This document shows positions 1 to 6,604 of a stretch of 23,379 bases of DNA, piece by piece. Origin of the DNA: an uncultured Clostridia bacterium (GTDB taxonomy: Bacteria > Bacillota_A > Clostridia > Christensenellales > CAG-138); assembly GCA_946539625.1 (NCBI GenBank), contig CAMNHT010000006.1, forward strand, positions 1-23,379. The letters run 5' to 3'. Positions within the stretch are counted from its first letter, which is position 1, and each line of letters begins with the position of its first letter. The position numbers were made by a program, and so were the translations under genes. The notes below the pieces were generated by a model. That model saw nothing but the letters and a program-made list of their open reading frames with translations. It searched no databases and was not told where the DNA came from.

Positions 1-578
1 AAGCCCTTAAAGCCCTTTTCCACGATGAACGCGGAAATGCCGCGATTGCCCATCTTCGGATCGGTCATGGCAAATACCACGAACACGTCCGCAACGCTGC
101 CGTTGGTGATAAAGCACTTCGAGCCGTTCAATACATAGTGATCGCCGTCCAATACCGCGGTGGTCTGCTGACCGGACGCGTCGGTGCCGGCGTTCGGCTC
201 GGTCAGTCCGAATGCGCCGATCTTACGGCCGCTGCAAAGATCCGGCAGATACTTTTTCTTCTGTTCCTCGGTGCCGTTCTCAAAGATCGGGGCACAGCAC
301 AGAGAGGTGTGCGCGGACACGATGACCGCAGTGGTGCCGCAGACTTTTGCAAGCTCCTCGACTGTGATCGCGTAGCTCAATACGTCGCCGCCCGCGCCGC
401 CGTACTCTTTGGGGAAATAGATGCCCATCATGCCGAGCTTCGCCATCTTTTGGACGGTTTCCATCGGGAAGCGTTCTTCCTCGTCGATCTCCGCCGCCAG
501 CGGCTTCACTTCGTTTTCTGCGAATTCGCGTACCATCTTGCGAACCAGCAGCTGTTCCTTCGTGAGCTTAAAATCCAT
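1..578 (-). CDS. bcd: Acyl-CoA dehydrogenase, butyryl-CoA dehydrogenase type (partial, 3' end outside window)
   Basis: The N-terminal 192 codons of a flavin-dependent acyl-CoA dehydrogenase are present; the gene runs off the left edge. I translated it from the ATG at 576-578, which has AGGAG about 7 nt upstream and lies 18 nt after the hbd stop. The protein opens MDFKLTKEQLLVRKMVREFA, then has the family stretch GAFGLTEPNAGTDASG and LNGSKCFITNGSVADVFVVF, where the FAD/substrate loop of the middle beta-domain lies. The family oxidises acyl-CoA with transfer to ETF. Beside crt and hbd it most likely reduces crotonyl-CoA to butyryl-CoA, usually with EtfAB by electron bifurcation. No etf genes lie inside the window; they could follow to the left. 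The catalytic glutamate lies in the missing half, so chain-length specificity cannot be judged. Confidence 0.93.
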   Translation of the reverse strand, partial: MDFKLTKEQLLVRKMVREFAENEVKPLAAEIDEEERFPMETVQKMAKLGMMGIYFPKEYGGAGGDVLSYAITVEELAKVCGTTAVIVSAHTSLCCAPIFENGTEEQKKKYLPDLCSGRKIGAFGLTEPNAGTDASGQQTTAVLDGDHYVLNGSKCFITNGSVADVFVVFAMTDPKMGNRGISAFIVEKGFKG

Positions 579-596
579 TCTGTTTCTCCTTTATGT

Positions 597-1433
597 TTAC
601 TTCGTGTACTTGAAGAAGCCTTCGCCGGTCTTGATGCCGAGCTTGCCCGCACGGACCATCTTGCGGATCAGAACATTGGCACGATACTTACTGTCATGCG
701 TCTCATTGTAGAGCACGTCCATGATGTTCAGCACAACGTCCCAGCCGATCAAATCGCCGAGATGCAGCGGTCCCATCGGATGGTTGCAGCCAAGCTGCAT
801 CGCAATGTCGATGTCCTCCGCACTCGCTACGCCTTCCTGCAGCACGCAGACGCCCTCGTTGCAGTACGGGATCAGGATCTTGTTGACCACAAAGCCCGGC
901 GCCTCGTTGACGACGACCGGCGTCTTGCCGATCTCGACGCAGAGGTTCTTTGTCCATTCGATGAGCTCGGTCGGCGTGTTTGCGCCTGCAATGACCTCAA
1001 CGAGCTTCATTGCCGGAACCGGATTGAAGAAGTGCATGCCGACCATCGGATGCATAAGGCCTTTCGCCATTTCGGTGATCGACAGAGAGGAGGTATTGCT
1101 GGCAAAGACAGCATCTTCCTTGCAGAGCGTGTCAAGACGGCTTAAAAGTTCCTTCTTCACCGCCATGTTTTCCGCCACGCACTCGATCACGAGATCCGCG
1201 TCCGCCGCCGCTGCGACTTCCTCGACCAGAATGCGGCTCATGAGATCGTCCGCCGCTTCCTGCGTCATCTTGCCCTTTGCGACACGCTTATTGAGGGACG
1301 CCGCGAGCTTGTCCTTATGCCGCTGCGCGCTCTCCACGCTCGTCGCGTACAGAAGCGCGGTGTGTCCGTTTGCCGAAAAGACCTGCGCGATGCCGCTGCC
1401 CATGGTTCCTGCACCGAAAATGGCTACCTTCAT
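597..1433 (-). CDS. hbd: 3-hydroxybutyryl-CoA dehydrogenase
   Basis: A 278-residue protein, full length for the short bacterial Hbd/PaaH family. It interconverts acetoacetyl-CoA and (S)-3-hydroxybutyryl-CoA in the cytoplasm, the step before crotonase. The dinucleotide fold is seen as GAGTMG at residues 7-12. NTSS at 113-116 and HFFNP at 134-138 supply the catalytic Ser/His region, and the C-terminal all-alpha domain follows (NEAPGFVVNKILIPY). The ATG has AGGAGG upstream (revcomp of 1441-1446). The end of beta-strand 2 reads LYATS, without the acidic residue usually found there in NADH-dependent Hbd, so the cofactor preference may differ from the Clostridium acetobutylicum type. It sits in the order crt-hbd-bcd, with 18 nt to bcd. 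Confidence 0.95.
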   Translation of the reverse strand: MKVAIFGAGTMGSGIAQVFSANGHTALLYATSVESAQRHKDKLAASLNKRVAKGKMTQEAADDLMSRILVEEVAAAADADLVIECVAENMAVKKELLSRLDTLCKEDAVFASNTSSLSITEMAKGLMHPMVGMHFFNPVPAMKLVEVIAGANTPTELIEWTKNLCVEIGKTPVVVNEAPGFVVNKILIPYCNEGVCVLQEGVASAEDIDIAMQLGCNHPMGPLHLGDLIGWDVVLNIMDVLYNETHDSKYRANVLIRKMVRAGKLGIKTGEGFFKYTK

Positions 1434-1765
1434 GTTTGTTTCCTCCTGAATTGATTTTTATAGTTGGTTCGGACCCTGTCCGTTGGTTTACGTTTGTGTT
1501 GACCGCCCCTGTGAGCAAAACCAATCCGTAGGGGAAGATCGTATCTTCCCGTTCCGCTGTTCCGGCGGACGGGCAATGCCCGTCCCTACAAAGGGAGATC
1601 AGCTTCTTGCCCTCCCTGTGTAAGGGGCAGCAATCCGAGCGCCCGCCGTGCGGGATGCAGCGAGGTGAGCTGCGACCGAAATAAGGAACCGAAGGACGTG
1701 ATTAACGACGCGCGGCGACTATATTTCGGGATCGGTGTCATGGCTTTGCCCTGACGGGAGGGTTG
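1434..1765. repeat. Repeat-rich intergenic spacer between crt and hbd
   Basis: This 332-nt gap inside the butyrate gene cluster has no credible ORF. It holds a palindromic element at 1528-1589 (listed separately). From about 1640 to 1733 there is a second repeat-like stretch in which CCGAAATA (1676-1683) is answered by TATTTCGG (1722-1729). A short inverted repeat at 1738-1756 (GTCATGGC/GCCCTGAC, imperfect) lies just after the crt stop. No good promoter was seen for hbd on the minus strand, so hbd-bcd is presumably transcribed through this spacer from the crt promoter. Stable hairpins in the mRNA could change the ratio of crt to hbd-bcd transcript. Confidence 0.6.
1528..1589. repeat. Palindromic MITE-like repeat element
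   Basis: The element is bounded by the inverted ends GTAGGG (1528-1533) and CCCTAC (1584-1589). It contains two perfect hairpins: GGGAAGAT-CGT-ATCTTCCC (1532-1550) and GGACGGGCA-A-TGCCCGTCC (1567-1585). Two stacked hairpins inside inverted ends is the layout of REP/MITE-type non-autonomous repeats. The same GGACGGGC core recurs as the terminator stem at 18540-18568, which supports this motif being reused in the genome. No target-site duplication is evident. Confidence 0.6.
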
Positions 1766-2545
1766 TTACCGATTCTGATACGGCTCATGTTTGCGTTTTT
1801 CCAGAAACGCCGACATGCCCTCTTTCTGATCTTCCGTCTCGAAGCAGCTGCCGAACAGCTTTTCTTCGAGGGCGATCGCCTCGTCCATCGGAAGCTCCAG
1901 CCCTTCGTTGATCGCCTGCTTGCATGCCCGCACCGCGATCGGCGCGTTCTTCGCAATCGTTTCGGCAAGCTTTTCCGCCGCAGCGCTGAGTTCCTCCGCG
2001 GGATAGACCGCGTTGACAAGCCCGATCCGCAAAGCCTCATCCGCCTTGATATTCCTTGCGGAATAGATCAGCTGCTTTGCCATGCCTGCCCCTACAAGCC
2101 GCGCAAGGCGCTGCGTGCCGCCGAAGCCCGGCGTGATACCGAGTCCCGTCTCCGGTTGTCCGAACACTGCCGTGTCGGAGCAAATGCGGATATCGCACGC
2201 CATGGAAAGCTCACAGCCGCCGCCCAATGCGTAGCCGTTGACCGCCGCGATCACCGGGATCGGAAGTTTTTCGAGCCTGCGGAACACGTCGTTGCCCTTT
2301 TTGCCGAACGCCTCACCCTCGACCTTTGTAAGCTTTGACATCTCACCGATGTCCGCGCCTGCAACGAACGCCTTTTCGCCGCTGCCGGTCAAAATCAGTA
2401 CGCGAATGTCGGGATCGGCGTTGATCTCGTCAATCATCGTATTCAGATCTTCCAATACTTCGGAGTTCAGCGCGTTCAGTGCTTTCGGGCGATTGACGGT
2501 CGCGATCGCGACGTTGCCCTTCTTTTCCAACAGGATGTGTATCAT
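1766..2545 (-). CDS. crt: Enoyl-CoA hydratase / crotonase
   Basis: A 259-residue crotonase-fold protein that dehydrates 3-hydroxybutyryl-CoA to crotonyl-CoA. The open frame extends further upstream, but the ATG at 2543-2545 is preferred: it has GGAGG 7 nt upstream, gives the standard family length and begins MIHILLEKKGNVAIATVNRP. Oxyanion-hole segments are FVAGADIGEM (60-69) and GYALGGGCEL (104-113). The two catalytic glutamates are E112 in GGGCE and E132 in PETGLGITPGFGGTQRL. It is the first gene of the crt-hbd-bcd cluster, with its own consensus promoter. The exact acyl chain preference is inferred from the neighbours. Confidence 0.95.
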   Translation of the reverse strand: MIHILLEKKGNVAIATVNRPKALNALNSEVLEDLNTMIDEINADPDIRVLILTGSGEKAFVAGADIGEMSKLTKVEGEAFGKKGNDVFRRLEKLPIPVIAAVNGYALGGGCELSMACDIRICSDTAVFGQPETGLGITPGFGGTQRLARLVGAGMAKQLIYSARNIKADEALRIGLVNAVYPAEELSAAAEKLAETIAKNAPIAVRACKQAINEGLELPMDEAIALEEKLFGSCFETEDQKEGMSAFLEKRKHEPYQNR

Positions 2546-2596
2546 AGGAACCTCCGCAAACGGTTTACCCGCAATCGGGCAATTTATACCATATTT

Positions 2597-2625
2597 ATTA
2601 TAGTACATTCGGACACGATGCGCAA
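2597..2625 (-). promoter_or_regulatory. Promoter of the crt-hbd-bcd operon
   Basis: On the minus strand TTGCGC (revcomp of 2620-2625) is followed after 17 nt by a perfect TATAAT (revcomp of 2597-2602). Transcription would start near 2590, about 45 nt before the crt ATG. A second AT-rich TATAAA lies slightly downstream. Confidence 0.7.
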
Positions 2626-2669
2626 GCCCGATTCCCCTTTTCGGCGTATCGTATATTATTCCGTTTCTG

Positions 2670-2698
2670 TTTACGAGCCGACTCCTTTGTGCTATAAT
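2670..2698 (+). promoter_or_regulatory. Promoter of the EamA permease gene
   Basis: TTTACG (2670-2675), a 17-nt spacer and TATAAT (2693-2698) lie about 30 nt before the start codon. The -10 is perfect and the -35 is weak. It is divergent from the crt promoter. Confidence 0.6.
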
Positions 2699-2729
2699 CC
2701 CGTTCGAAAAATGTGAGTTTGAGGACGGT

Positions 2730-3632
2730 ATGGAAAGGAAAGAACGCGGTTCTAAAAAAATACTCGGACATGTCTTTGCGCTGTTTTCCATCGTTGTATG
2801 GGGCAGCTGCTACGTGCTGACAAAAAACCTGCTCGCGGCGGGCTTTACCGCGCTGCAGATCACGCCGATCCGCATGGCGCTTGCGTACGTTGTGCTGCTT
2901 GTCATGCGTCCGAAGTTTCAAAAGCTTCCGATCAGGGATGAGCTGATGTTCGTTCTGATCGGCATTTTCGGCGGCAGCGTCTACTTCTTCCTGCAGAATA
3001 CCGCGCTGACCTATACCTACGCCGCAAATGTCAGCATCATTGTGTGTCTCTCCCCCATCTTTACGGCGATCCTCGCGGCGATCTTTTCCCGCGGAAACGA
3101 ACGGCTCGGCAAGTTCCTTCTGTTCGGCTCCTTCCTTGCGATCGCGGGCGTGGTGCTGGTCGTCTTAAACGGCACGCTGAACTTTCATTTAAGCCCCTTG
3201 GGCGACCTTCTTGCGCTTTTGGCGGGCATTTCTTGGGCGATCTATTCGATTCTCATCAAACGCTATACCGAAACGATGGACGGCTTTTTCGTCACCCGCC
3301 GCGTGATGTTCTGGGCGTTTCTGACCTCGATCCCGCTGATGTTTCTGACCTCCGGCATGCCGAACCTTACGCCGCTGTTTACGGTGCCGAAGGTGCTTTT
3401 AAGCTGGCTTTTCCTCGGAATCCTCGGCAACGCGGTCTGCTTTGCGCTCTGGAACATCGCGTTTCGCGAGCTCGGCGTGGTCGTCACGAACAACTACCTG
3501 TACGGCTCGCCGTTTGTGACGCTGATCGTGGGCTGGCTTCTCCTCGATGAACCGATTTCCTGGATGGGCGTCCTCGGCGCGGTTCTGATCACCGCGGGCG
3601 TGATCCTCGCGCAAAGGGATAAGCGGGCGTAG
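2730..3632 (+). CDS. DMT superfamily permease with two EamA domains
   Basis: A 300-residue polytopic membrane protein with about ten hydrophobic helices in two homologous halves (roughly residues 10-145 and 155-295), the normal EamA/RhaT-type layout. Recognisable pieces are the N-terminal FSIVVWGSCYVLTKNLL, the end of the first half (GDLLALLAGISWAIYSILIK) and the C-terminal YLYGSPFVTLIVGWLLLDEP. The family exports or exchanges amino acids, nucleosides or other small metabolites; the substrate cannot be told from sequence. The ATG has GAGG 5 nt upstream. It is a single-gene unit divergent from crt, followed by a hairpin repeat with a T-run. Confidence 0.88.
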   Translation: MERKERGSKKILGHVFALFSIVVWGSCYVLTKNLLAAGFTALQITPIRMALAYVVLLVMRPKFQKLPIRDELMFVLIGIFGGSVYFFLQNTALTYTYAANVSIIVCLSPIFTAILAAIFSRGNERLGKFLLFGSFLAIAGVVLVVLNGTLNFHLSPLGDLLALLAGISWAIYSILIKRYTETMDGFFVTRRVMFWAFLTSIPLMFLTSGMPNLTPLFTVPKVLLSWLFLGILGNAVCFALWNIAFRELGVVVTNNYLYGSPFVTLIVGWLLLDEPISWMGVLGAVLITAGVILAQRDKRA

Positions 3633-3637
3633 CAAAA

Positions 3638-3704
3638 ATGTCATCCTGAGGAACGCAGTGACGAAGGATCTTAAAGATTCTTCGCCTACGGCTCAGAATG
3701 ACAT
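3638..3704. repeat. Dispersed palindromic repeat (TGTCATCCTGAG type), probably doubling as terminator
   Basis: The outer arms ATGTCATCCTGAG (3638-3650) and CTCAGAATGACAT (3692-3704) pair with one mismatch. Internal GGATCTT (3667-3673) and AAGATTC (3674-3680) add a central stem. From memory, this sequence type (TCATCCTGAG...CTCAGAATGA) is a widespread interspersed repeat found in many unrelated bacteria. Eight Ts follow shortly after (3710-3717), so on the plus strand it could terminate the permease transcript. Confidence 0.7.
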
Positions 3705-3728
3705 GCATGTTTTTTTTGCGCAACAGAT

Positions 3729-3935
3729 TCATGTATGATTCTGCTCTTGCATATAGTGCTCTATTAATCGCAAACTGTCATCGTTTACAGGTATCCGAAA
3801 GTCAAACCGCGCGTTCTTTGGCTTCTTCTTTCTCGCCCTGTCTTTTATTCTGAAGCAAGCGAACAAATGCGGTTCTCCGCGTCCTGTCCAGATTGTTTCG
3901 GGCCAGACTTTTTCAACATCCTCCCACTGCGTCAG
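3729..3935 (-). other. -1 frame continuation of the small membrane protein gene (68 codons, no start of its own)
   Basis: This frame is open from the codon CTG (3933-3935) to TGA (3729-3731). It encodes 68 residues beginning LTQWEDVEKVWPETIWTG and ending LRLIEHYMQEQNHT. The composition is that of a real protein, with several W, F and H residues and codon use like its upstream partner. The frame has no usable start codon or RBS, so it can only be translated from the upstream frame. A single -1 shift on A_AAA_AAC (3935-3941, minus strand) joins the two into a 152-residue protein. Either one A was lost from an A7 run (mutation or sequencing error) or the shift is programmed. The joined C-terminal domain reads like the small beta-rich PH-like domain (ITEQGIII... 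QWEDVEKVW) found after two helices in some membrane proteins; that family assignment is tentative. Confidence 0.75.
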
Positions 3936-4186
3936 TTTTTTCCGATTATGATTCCCTGCTCCGTAATCTCCGCAGGACGATCAATGAAAATCTTGTTATA
4001 AAAGAGCAGCCCCACTAAGCAAATCAATCCACCGATGCTCATGATATAGAGCCAAACCAGTCCCGTCTTAATCGCAAAGTATCCAAAGAAGACAGATCCA
4101 ACGCCAAAGGTTAAAACACTGATGCCAAAGTAAAGTAAAAGACCGATATCCGGTTTTACTCTTTCCTTATTGTTTTTCTCTTTCAT
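3932..4186 (-). CDS. Small two-helix membrane protein, frame interrupted at its 3' end
   Basis: An 84-residue frame from the ATG at 4184-4186, chosen because AAGGAGGG lies 7-8 nt upstream; the longer upstream start has no RBS. Residues 1-13 are charged (MKEKNNKERVKPD). Two hydrophobic helices follow (about 15-38 and 44-63), then a short cytoplasmic tail ending EITEQGIIIGKN. The stop falls directly after the slippery-looking A run, and an intact continuation exists in the -1 frame. The likely ancestral protein is therefore 152 residues with a C-terminal PH-like domain. No function is known. This stretch is visibly richer in A+T than its neighbours, which may indicate transfer. Confidence 0.75.
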   Translation of the reverse strand: MKEKNNKERVKPDIGLLLYFGISVLTFGVGSVFFGYFAIKTGLVWLYIMSIGGLICLVGLLFYNKIFIDRPAEITEQGIIIGKN

Positions 4187-4211
4187 GTGTCTTCCCTCCT
4201 TCTTTAATCCT

Positions 4212-4240
4212 ATGATACAACGCAATCGCACCGATCACAA
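4212..4240 (-). promoter_or_regulatory. Promoter of the small membrane protein gene
   Basis: On the minus strand TTGTGA (revcomp of 4235-4240), a 17-nt spacer and TATCAT (revcomp of 4212-4217) lie 25 nt before the start codon. The -35 lies between the arms of the inverted repeat at 4226-4255, with the left arm in the spacer. Confidence 0.5.
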
Positions 4241-4255
4241 GTGCGATCGGTGCGA
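4226..4255. repeat. Inverted repeat between AKR gene and small membrane gene (terminator or operator)
   Basis: TCGCACCGATC (4226-4236) and GATCGGTGCGA (4245-4255) form a perfect 11-bp stem with an 8-nt loop. It lies 20 nt after the stop of the aldo/keto reductase gene, so it may end that transcript, although no real T-run follows on the minus strand. It also spans the predicted -35 region of the next gene, so it could equally be an operator. Confidence 0.55.
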
Positions 4256-4274
4256 AACAAAGCGGTTTATTCTG

Positions 4275-5273
4275 TTATTTATCCAGCACTTCCACCTGAA
4301 TGGGCTTTGCGGCTTCCTCCATGGCGGCAAGCTCGTCGGGCGTGAGTACGATGTCGAGGCACTTTGCGTTGTTTTCGACATTTGCGGGCTTTCGCATGCC
4401 GATAAGCAAGCTCATGTTCGGGTACTGTGCGAGCGCCCACGCCTCAAAGAGCTGCGAAAAGCTGCAGTTGTGCGCCGCCCGGATCGGCTCCCAAAGCGCA
4501 AACGCGCGTCGAAGTCCCGCCTTATATTCTTCCTGCACCCACGGGATGCGGGAACGGATGTCGGTCTTTAAAAACGTGCGCTCCATGAACGCGGGCGAGG
4601 TCAGAAAGCCCTCCTCGAGCACGCCGTAGGTCTGGAACGTCGTGCCATGCGCGCTGCATTCCGGGAAATAATCCCGTCCGTGGAACGGACTCAAAATGCT
4701 GAAAAACTCCTGAACGAGATCGACGTGTCCGCCGACGCTCTGATATTCCGCAAGATCTTTTGGCTGACTGTTACTTAGCCCGTACGCGCGGATCTTGCCC
4801 TGCTCCTTTAAGCGCTCCAACGCCTCGACCGTGTCCGAAACCGGAAAGCTTTTGCACACGTAATGCACGATCACCGAATCGAGATAATCCGTCTGCATGC
4901 GGCGAAGCGAATCCTCGACGTCGCGAACGATCGCCTCGGGCCGCGTATCGTTGTTCACCGTATAGCCGTCGCGCGAGTAGTGAAAATTGCCGCCCTCATT
5001 CCGCCAGTTTAAGGAGCATTTCGTCTGCAGAATAAAGTCGTGCCGTCTGCCCTTCAGCGCTTCGCCTAAAAGCCGTTCGCTCTCGCCCGTGCCGTAAACC
5101 GGCGCGGTGTCGATATAGTTGATCCCGTATTCCTGACATGCGGAAAGCAGATTTTTCGCTTCCGTTTCGGTCGAATCGTGATCCGACCATACGCTGCCGC
5201 CGCCGAGTCCCCACGTACCGAGCGCGACCGCGGAGACCTTCAGATCGCTGTTTCCGAGCTTTCGATACTGCAT
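4275..5273 (-). CDS. Aldo/keto reductase
   Basis: A 332-residue (alpha/beta)8-barrel oxidoreductase that reduces carbonyls with NAD(P)H. The start at 5271-5273 is chosen because MQYRKLGNSDLKVSAVALGT is the canonical AKR N-terminus and GGGGGA lies upstream; the frame is open further but without homology. Catalytic tetrad candidates are D and Y in YIDTAPVYGTGESERLLGEA, K in LQTKCSL and H in VIVHYVC. LLIGMRKPANVENN near the C-terminus is the cofactor-phosphate region. The family (YhdN/Gpr-like general stress AKRs) has broad specificity, so the substrate is unknown. It is monocistronic, with its own promoter. Confidence 0.9.
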   Translation of the reverse strand: MQYRKLGNSDLKVSAVALGTWGLGGGSVWSDHDSTETEAKNLLSACQEYGINYIDTAPVYGTGESERLLGEALKGRRHDFILQTKCSLNWRNEGGNFHYSRDGYTVNNDTRPEAIVRDVEDSLRRMQTDYLDSVIVHYVCKSFPVSDTVEALERLKEQGKIRAYGLSNSQPKDLAEYQSVGGHVDLVQEFFSILSPFHGRDYFPECSAHGTTFQTYGVLEEGFLTSPAFMERTFLKTDIRSRIPWVQEEYKAGLRRAFALWEPIRAAHNCSFSQLFEAWALAQYPNMSLLIGMRKPANVENNAKCLDIVLTPDELAAMEEAAKPIQVEVLDK

Positions 5274-5303
5274 TGCTGTTCCCCCGTTGTTTGTTCTGCC
5301 GTC

Positions 5304-5332
5304 ATTATACCACCTGCGCGCGGGATTCTCAA
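5304..5332 (-). promoter_or_regulatory. Promoter of the aldo/keto reductase gene
   Basis: On the minus strand TTGAGA (revcomp of 5327-5332), a 17-nt spacer and a perfect TATAAT (revcomp of 5304-5309) lie about 30 nt upstream of the start codon. Confidence 0.75.
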
Positions 5333-5354
5333 CGGTTGTTTTTGGAACACGCAA

Positions 5355-5384
5355 AGCTGCCGCCTCCCCTCGGAAACGGCAGCT
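5355..5384 (-). terminator. Terminator-like hairpin after the ABC importer operon
   Basis: AGCTGCCG (5355-5362) and CGGCAGCT (5377-5384) pair perfectly over 8 bp with a 14-nt loop, 24 nt after the stop of the substrate-binding protein gene. On the minus strand the trailing T-run is poor, so termination strength is uncertain. Confidence 0.55.
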
Positions 5385-5407
5385 CTGCAATGGATGGTGT
5401 GTATCGT

Positions 5408-6604
5408 TTACGCAGCGGGCGCAAGTGCCTCCTGCGTACCGATCGAGTTTGCGACGAGCGCGTCGAAGTCCGCTTCGGAAAGCTCGCAGTGATAGAACAG
5501 CTTGAAGTACGCCGCGACCTCAGTATAGAGGTCATAATCCGCGGCGTCCGGATACAGCAGCTTTGCCATCCAGAGCATACCGAGGATCCGCTGTACGGAC
5601 GGCGGGAAGCCCATCCAGTTGTACGGTCCCATCGGGACTTCGTAATATTCGCCTGTCTTGATCGCGGTGATCCCGCTCCAAAGCGGATCGGTGCCGACCG
5701 TCGCGTAGATACTGCCCGGTGCAAACAGGATCACGTCCGGGTTCCAGAGCATGATCTGCTCCATATCGACCTCGTTGCCGGTGCCCTTGCTCGACGGGCT
5801 GTCCACGACCGCAAGGTTGTTCGAAAGCAGGTCGATGACCTCCGCGTGATAGCTGCCCTGCGCGATCACATTCAATCCTTGGTCGCCCGTAATGTACAGA
5901 AGATTGACCTTGTCGACGGAATCCGCAAGCTTCGTGATCCTTGCGTACGTCGCGTCGCAGTACGCCGCAAGCGCTTCCGCTTCGTCCGGCATGTTGAGAA
6001 GCTCGCCGAGTTTGCGGTATGCGTCGCCCATCGTGGCGGTCGTCATGGTGACATGCACAAACGGAATGCCCGTCTGCTCCGAAAGCGCGTCAAGGTCATC
6101 CGCGATCGAGCCCTTCGGTTCACCGACATCGATCACGACCTGCGCGCCGGAAGCAAGCAGCGTTTCAAGGTTCAGCTCGCCCTTGCCGCCGTACAGCTGT
6201 CCGAGCTCCGGAAGCTGATAATACTCCGTTGCAAGGAATTGCTCGGCAGTCTTATCCCACTTGGATGCGACACCGACAAGCCGGTCCGGGCACAGCGCGA
6301 AGACGACGATCTGCGCGAGCGGTCCGGAGATCGCGACACGCTCGATGTTCATCGGCAGCTCCACCTCTCGTCCGACGGAATCCGTGAACAGGAAGGATTC
6401 CGGCTCTGCGGGCGCAGGTTCCTCAGTCGGTTCCGGCTCCGATGCTTCGGTCGGTTCCGGTTCTGCGACCGGTTCGGGTTCCGGCGCGGCGGTCGTTGCG
6501 GCGGCTTCCGACTCTTTTTCCGGTTCGGATTCGTTCGTCTTTGCGCATCCGACGAGCGCAAACAGCATGCAAAGTGCGAGAAGCGATGCGATCCGTTTTT
6601 TCAT
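5408..6604 (-). CDS. Iron-complex-type ABC transporter substrate-binding lipoprotein
   Basis: A 398-residue secreted lipoprotein. The signal peptide MKKRIASLLALCMLFALVGC ends at lipobox cysteine C20. Residues about 25-72 are a low-complexity linker rich in Glu, Pro and Ala that holds the domain away from the membrane. The rest is a class III (TroA/FecB-like) binding domain: VGREVELPMNIERVAISG, an interlobe helix, and the C-terminal WMGFPPSVQRILGMLWMAK typical of Fe/siderophore/cobalamin binders. Its start ATG overlaps the ATPase stop (ATGA). The ligand, a ferric siderophore, haem or corrinoid, is not determined; an iron complex is favoured by the operon type and the upstream Fur-like box. Confidence 0.9.
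   Translation of the reverse strand: MKKRIASLLALCMLFALVGCAKTNESEPEKESEAAATTAAPEPEPVAEPEPTEASEPEPTEEPAPAEPESFLFTDSVGREVELPMNIERVAISGPLAQIVVFALCPDRLVGVASKWDKTAEQFLATEYYQLPELGQLYGGKGELNLETLLASGAQVVIDVGEPKGSIADDLDALSEQTGIPFVHVTMTTATMGDAYRKLGELLNMPDEAEALAAYCDATYARITKLADSVDKVNLLYITGDQGLNVIAQGSYHAEVIDLLSNNLAVVDSPSSKGTGNEVDMEQIMLWNPDVILFAPGSIYATVGTDPLWSGITAIKTGEYYEVPMGPYNWMGFPPSVQRILGMLWMAKLLYPDAADYDLYTEVAAYFKLFYHCELSEADFDALVANSIGTQEALAPAA

Noticed and set aside
1689..1703. GAAGGACGTG, resembling the 5' part of 23S rRNA
   Set aside because: Only about ten bases match and the surrounding sequence is not rRNA-like; probably chance or part of a dispersed repeat.
2546..2791. Upstream extension of the crotonase frame to 341 residues
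   Set aside because: It would run through the operon promoter and the divergent permease start, has no RBS, and adds no family homology; the ATG at 2545 gives the standard crotonase length.
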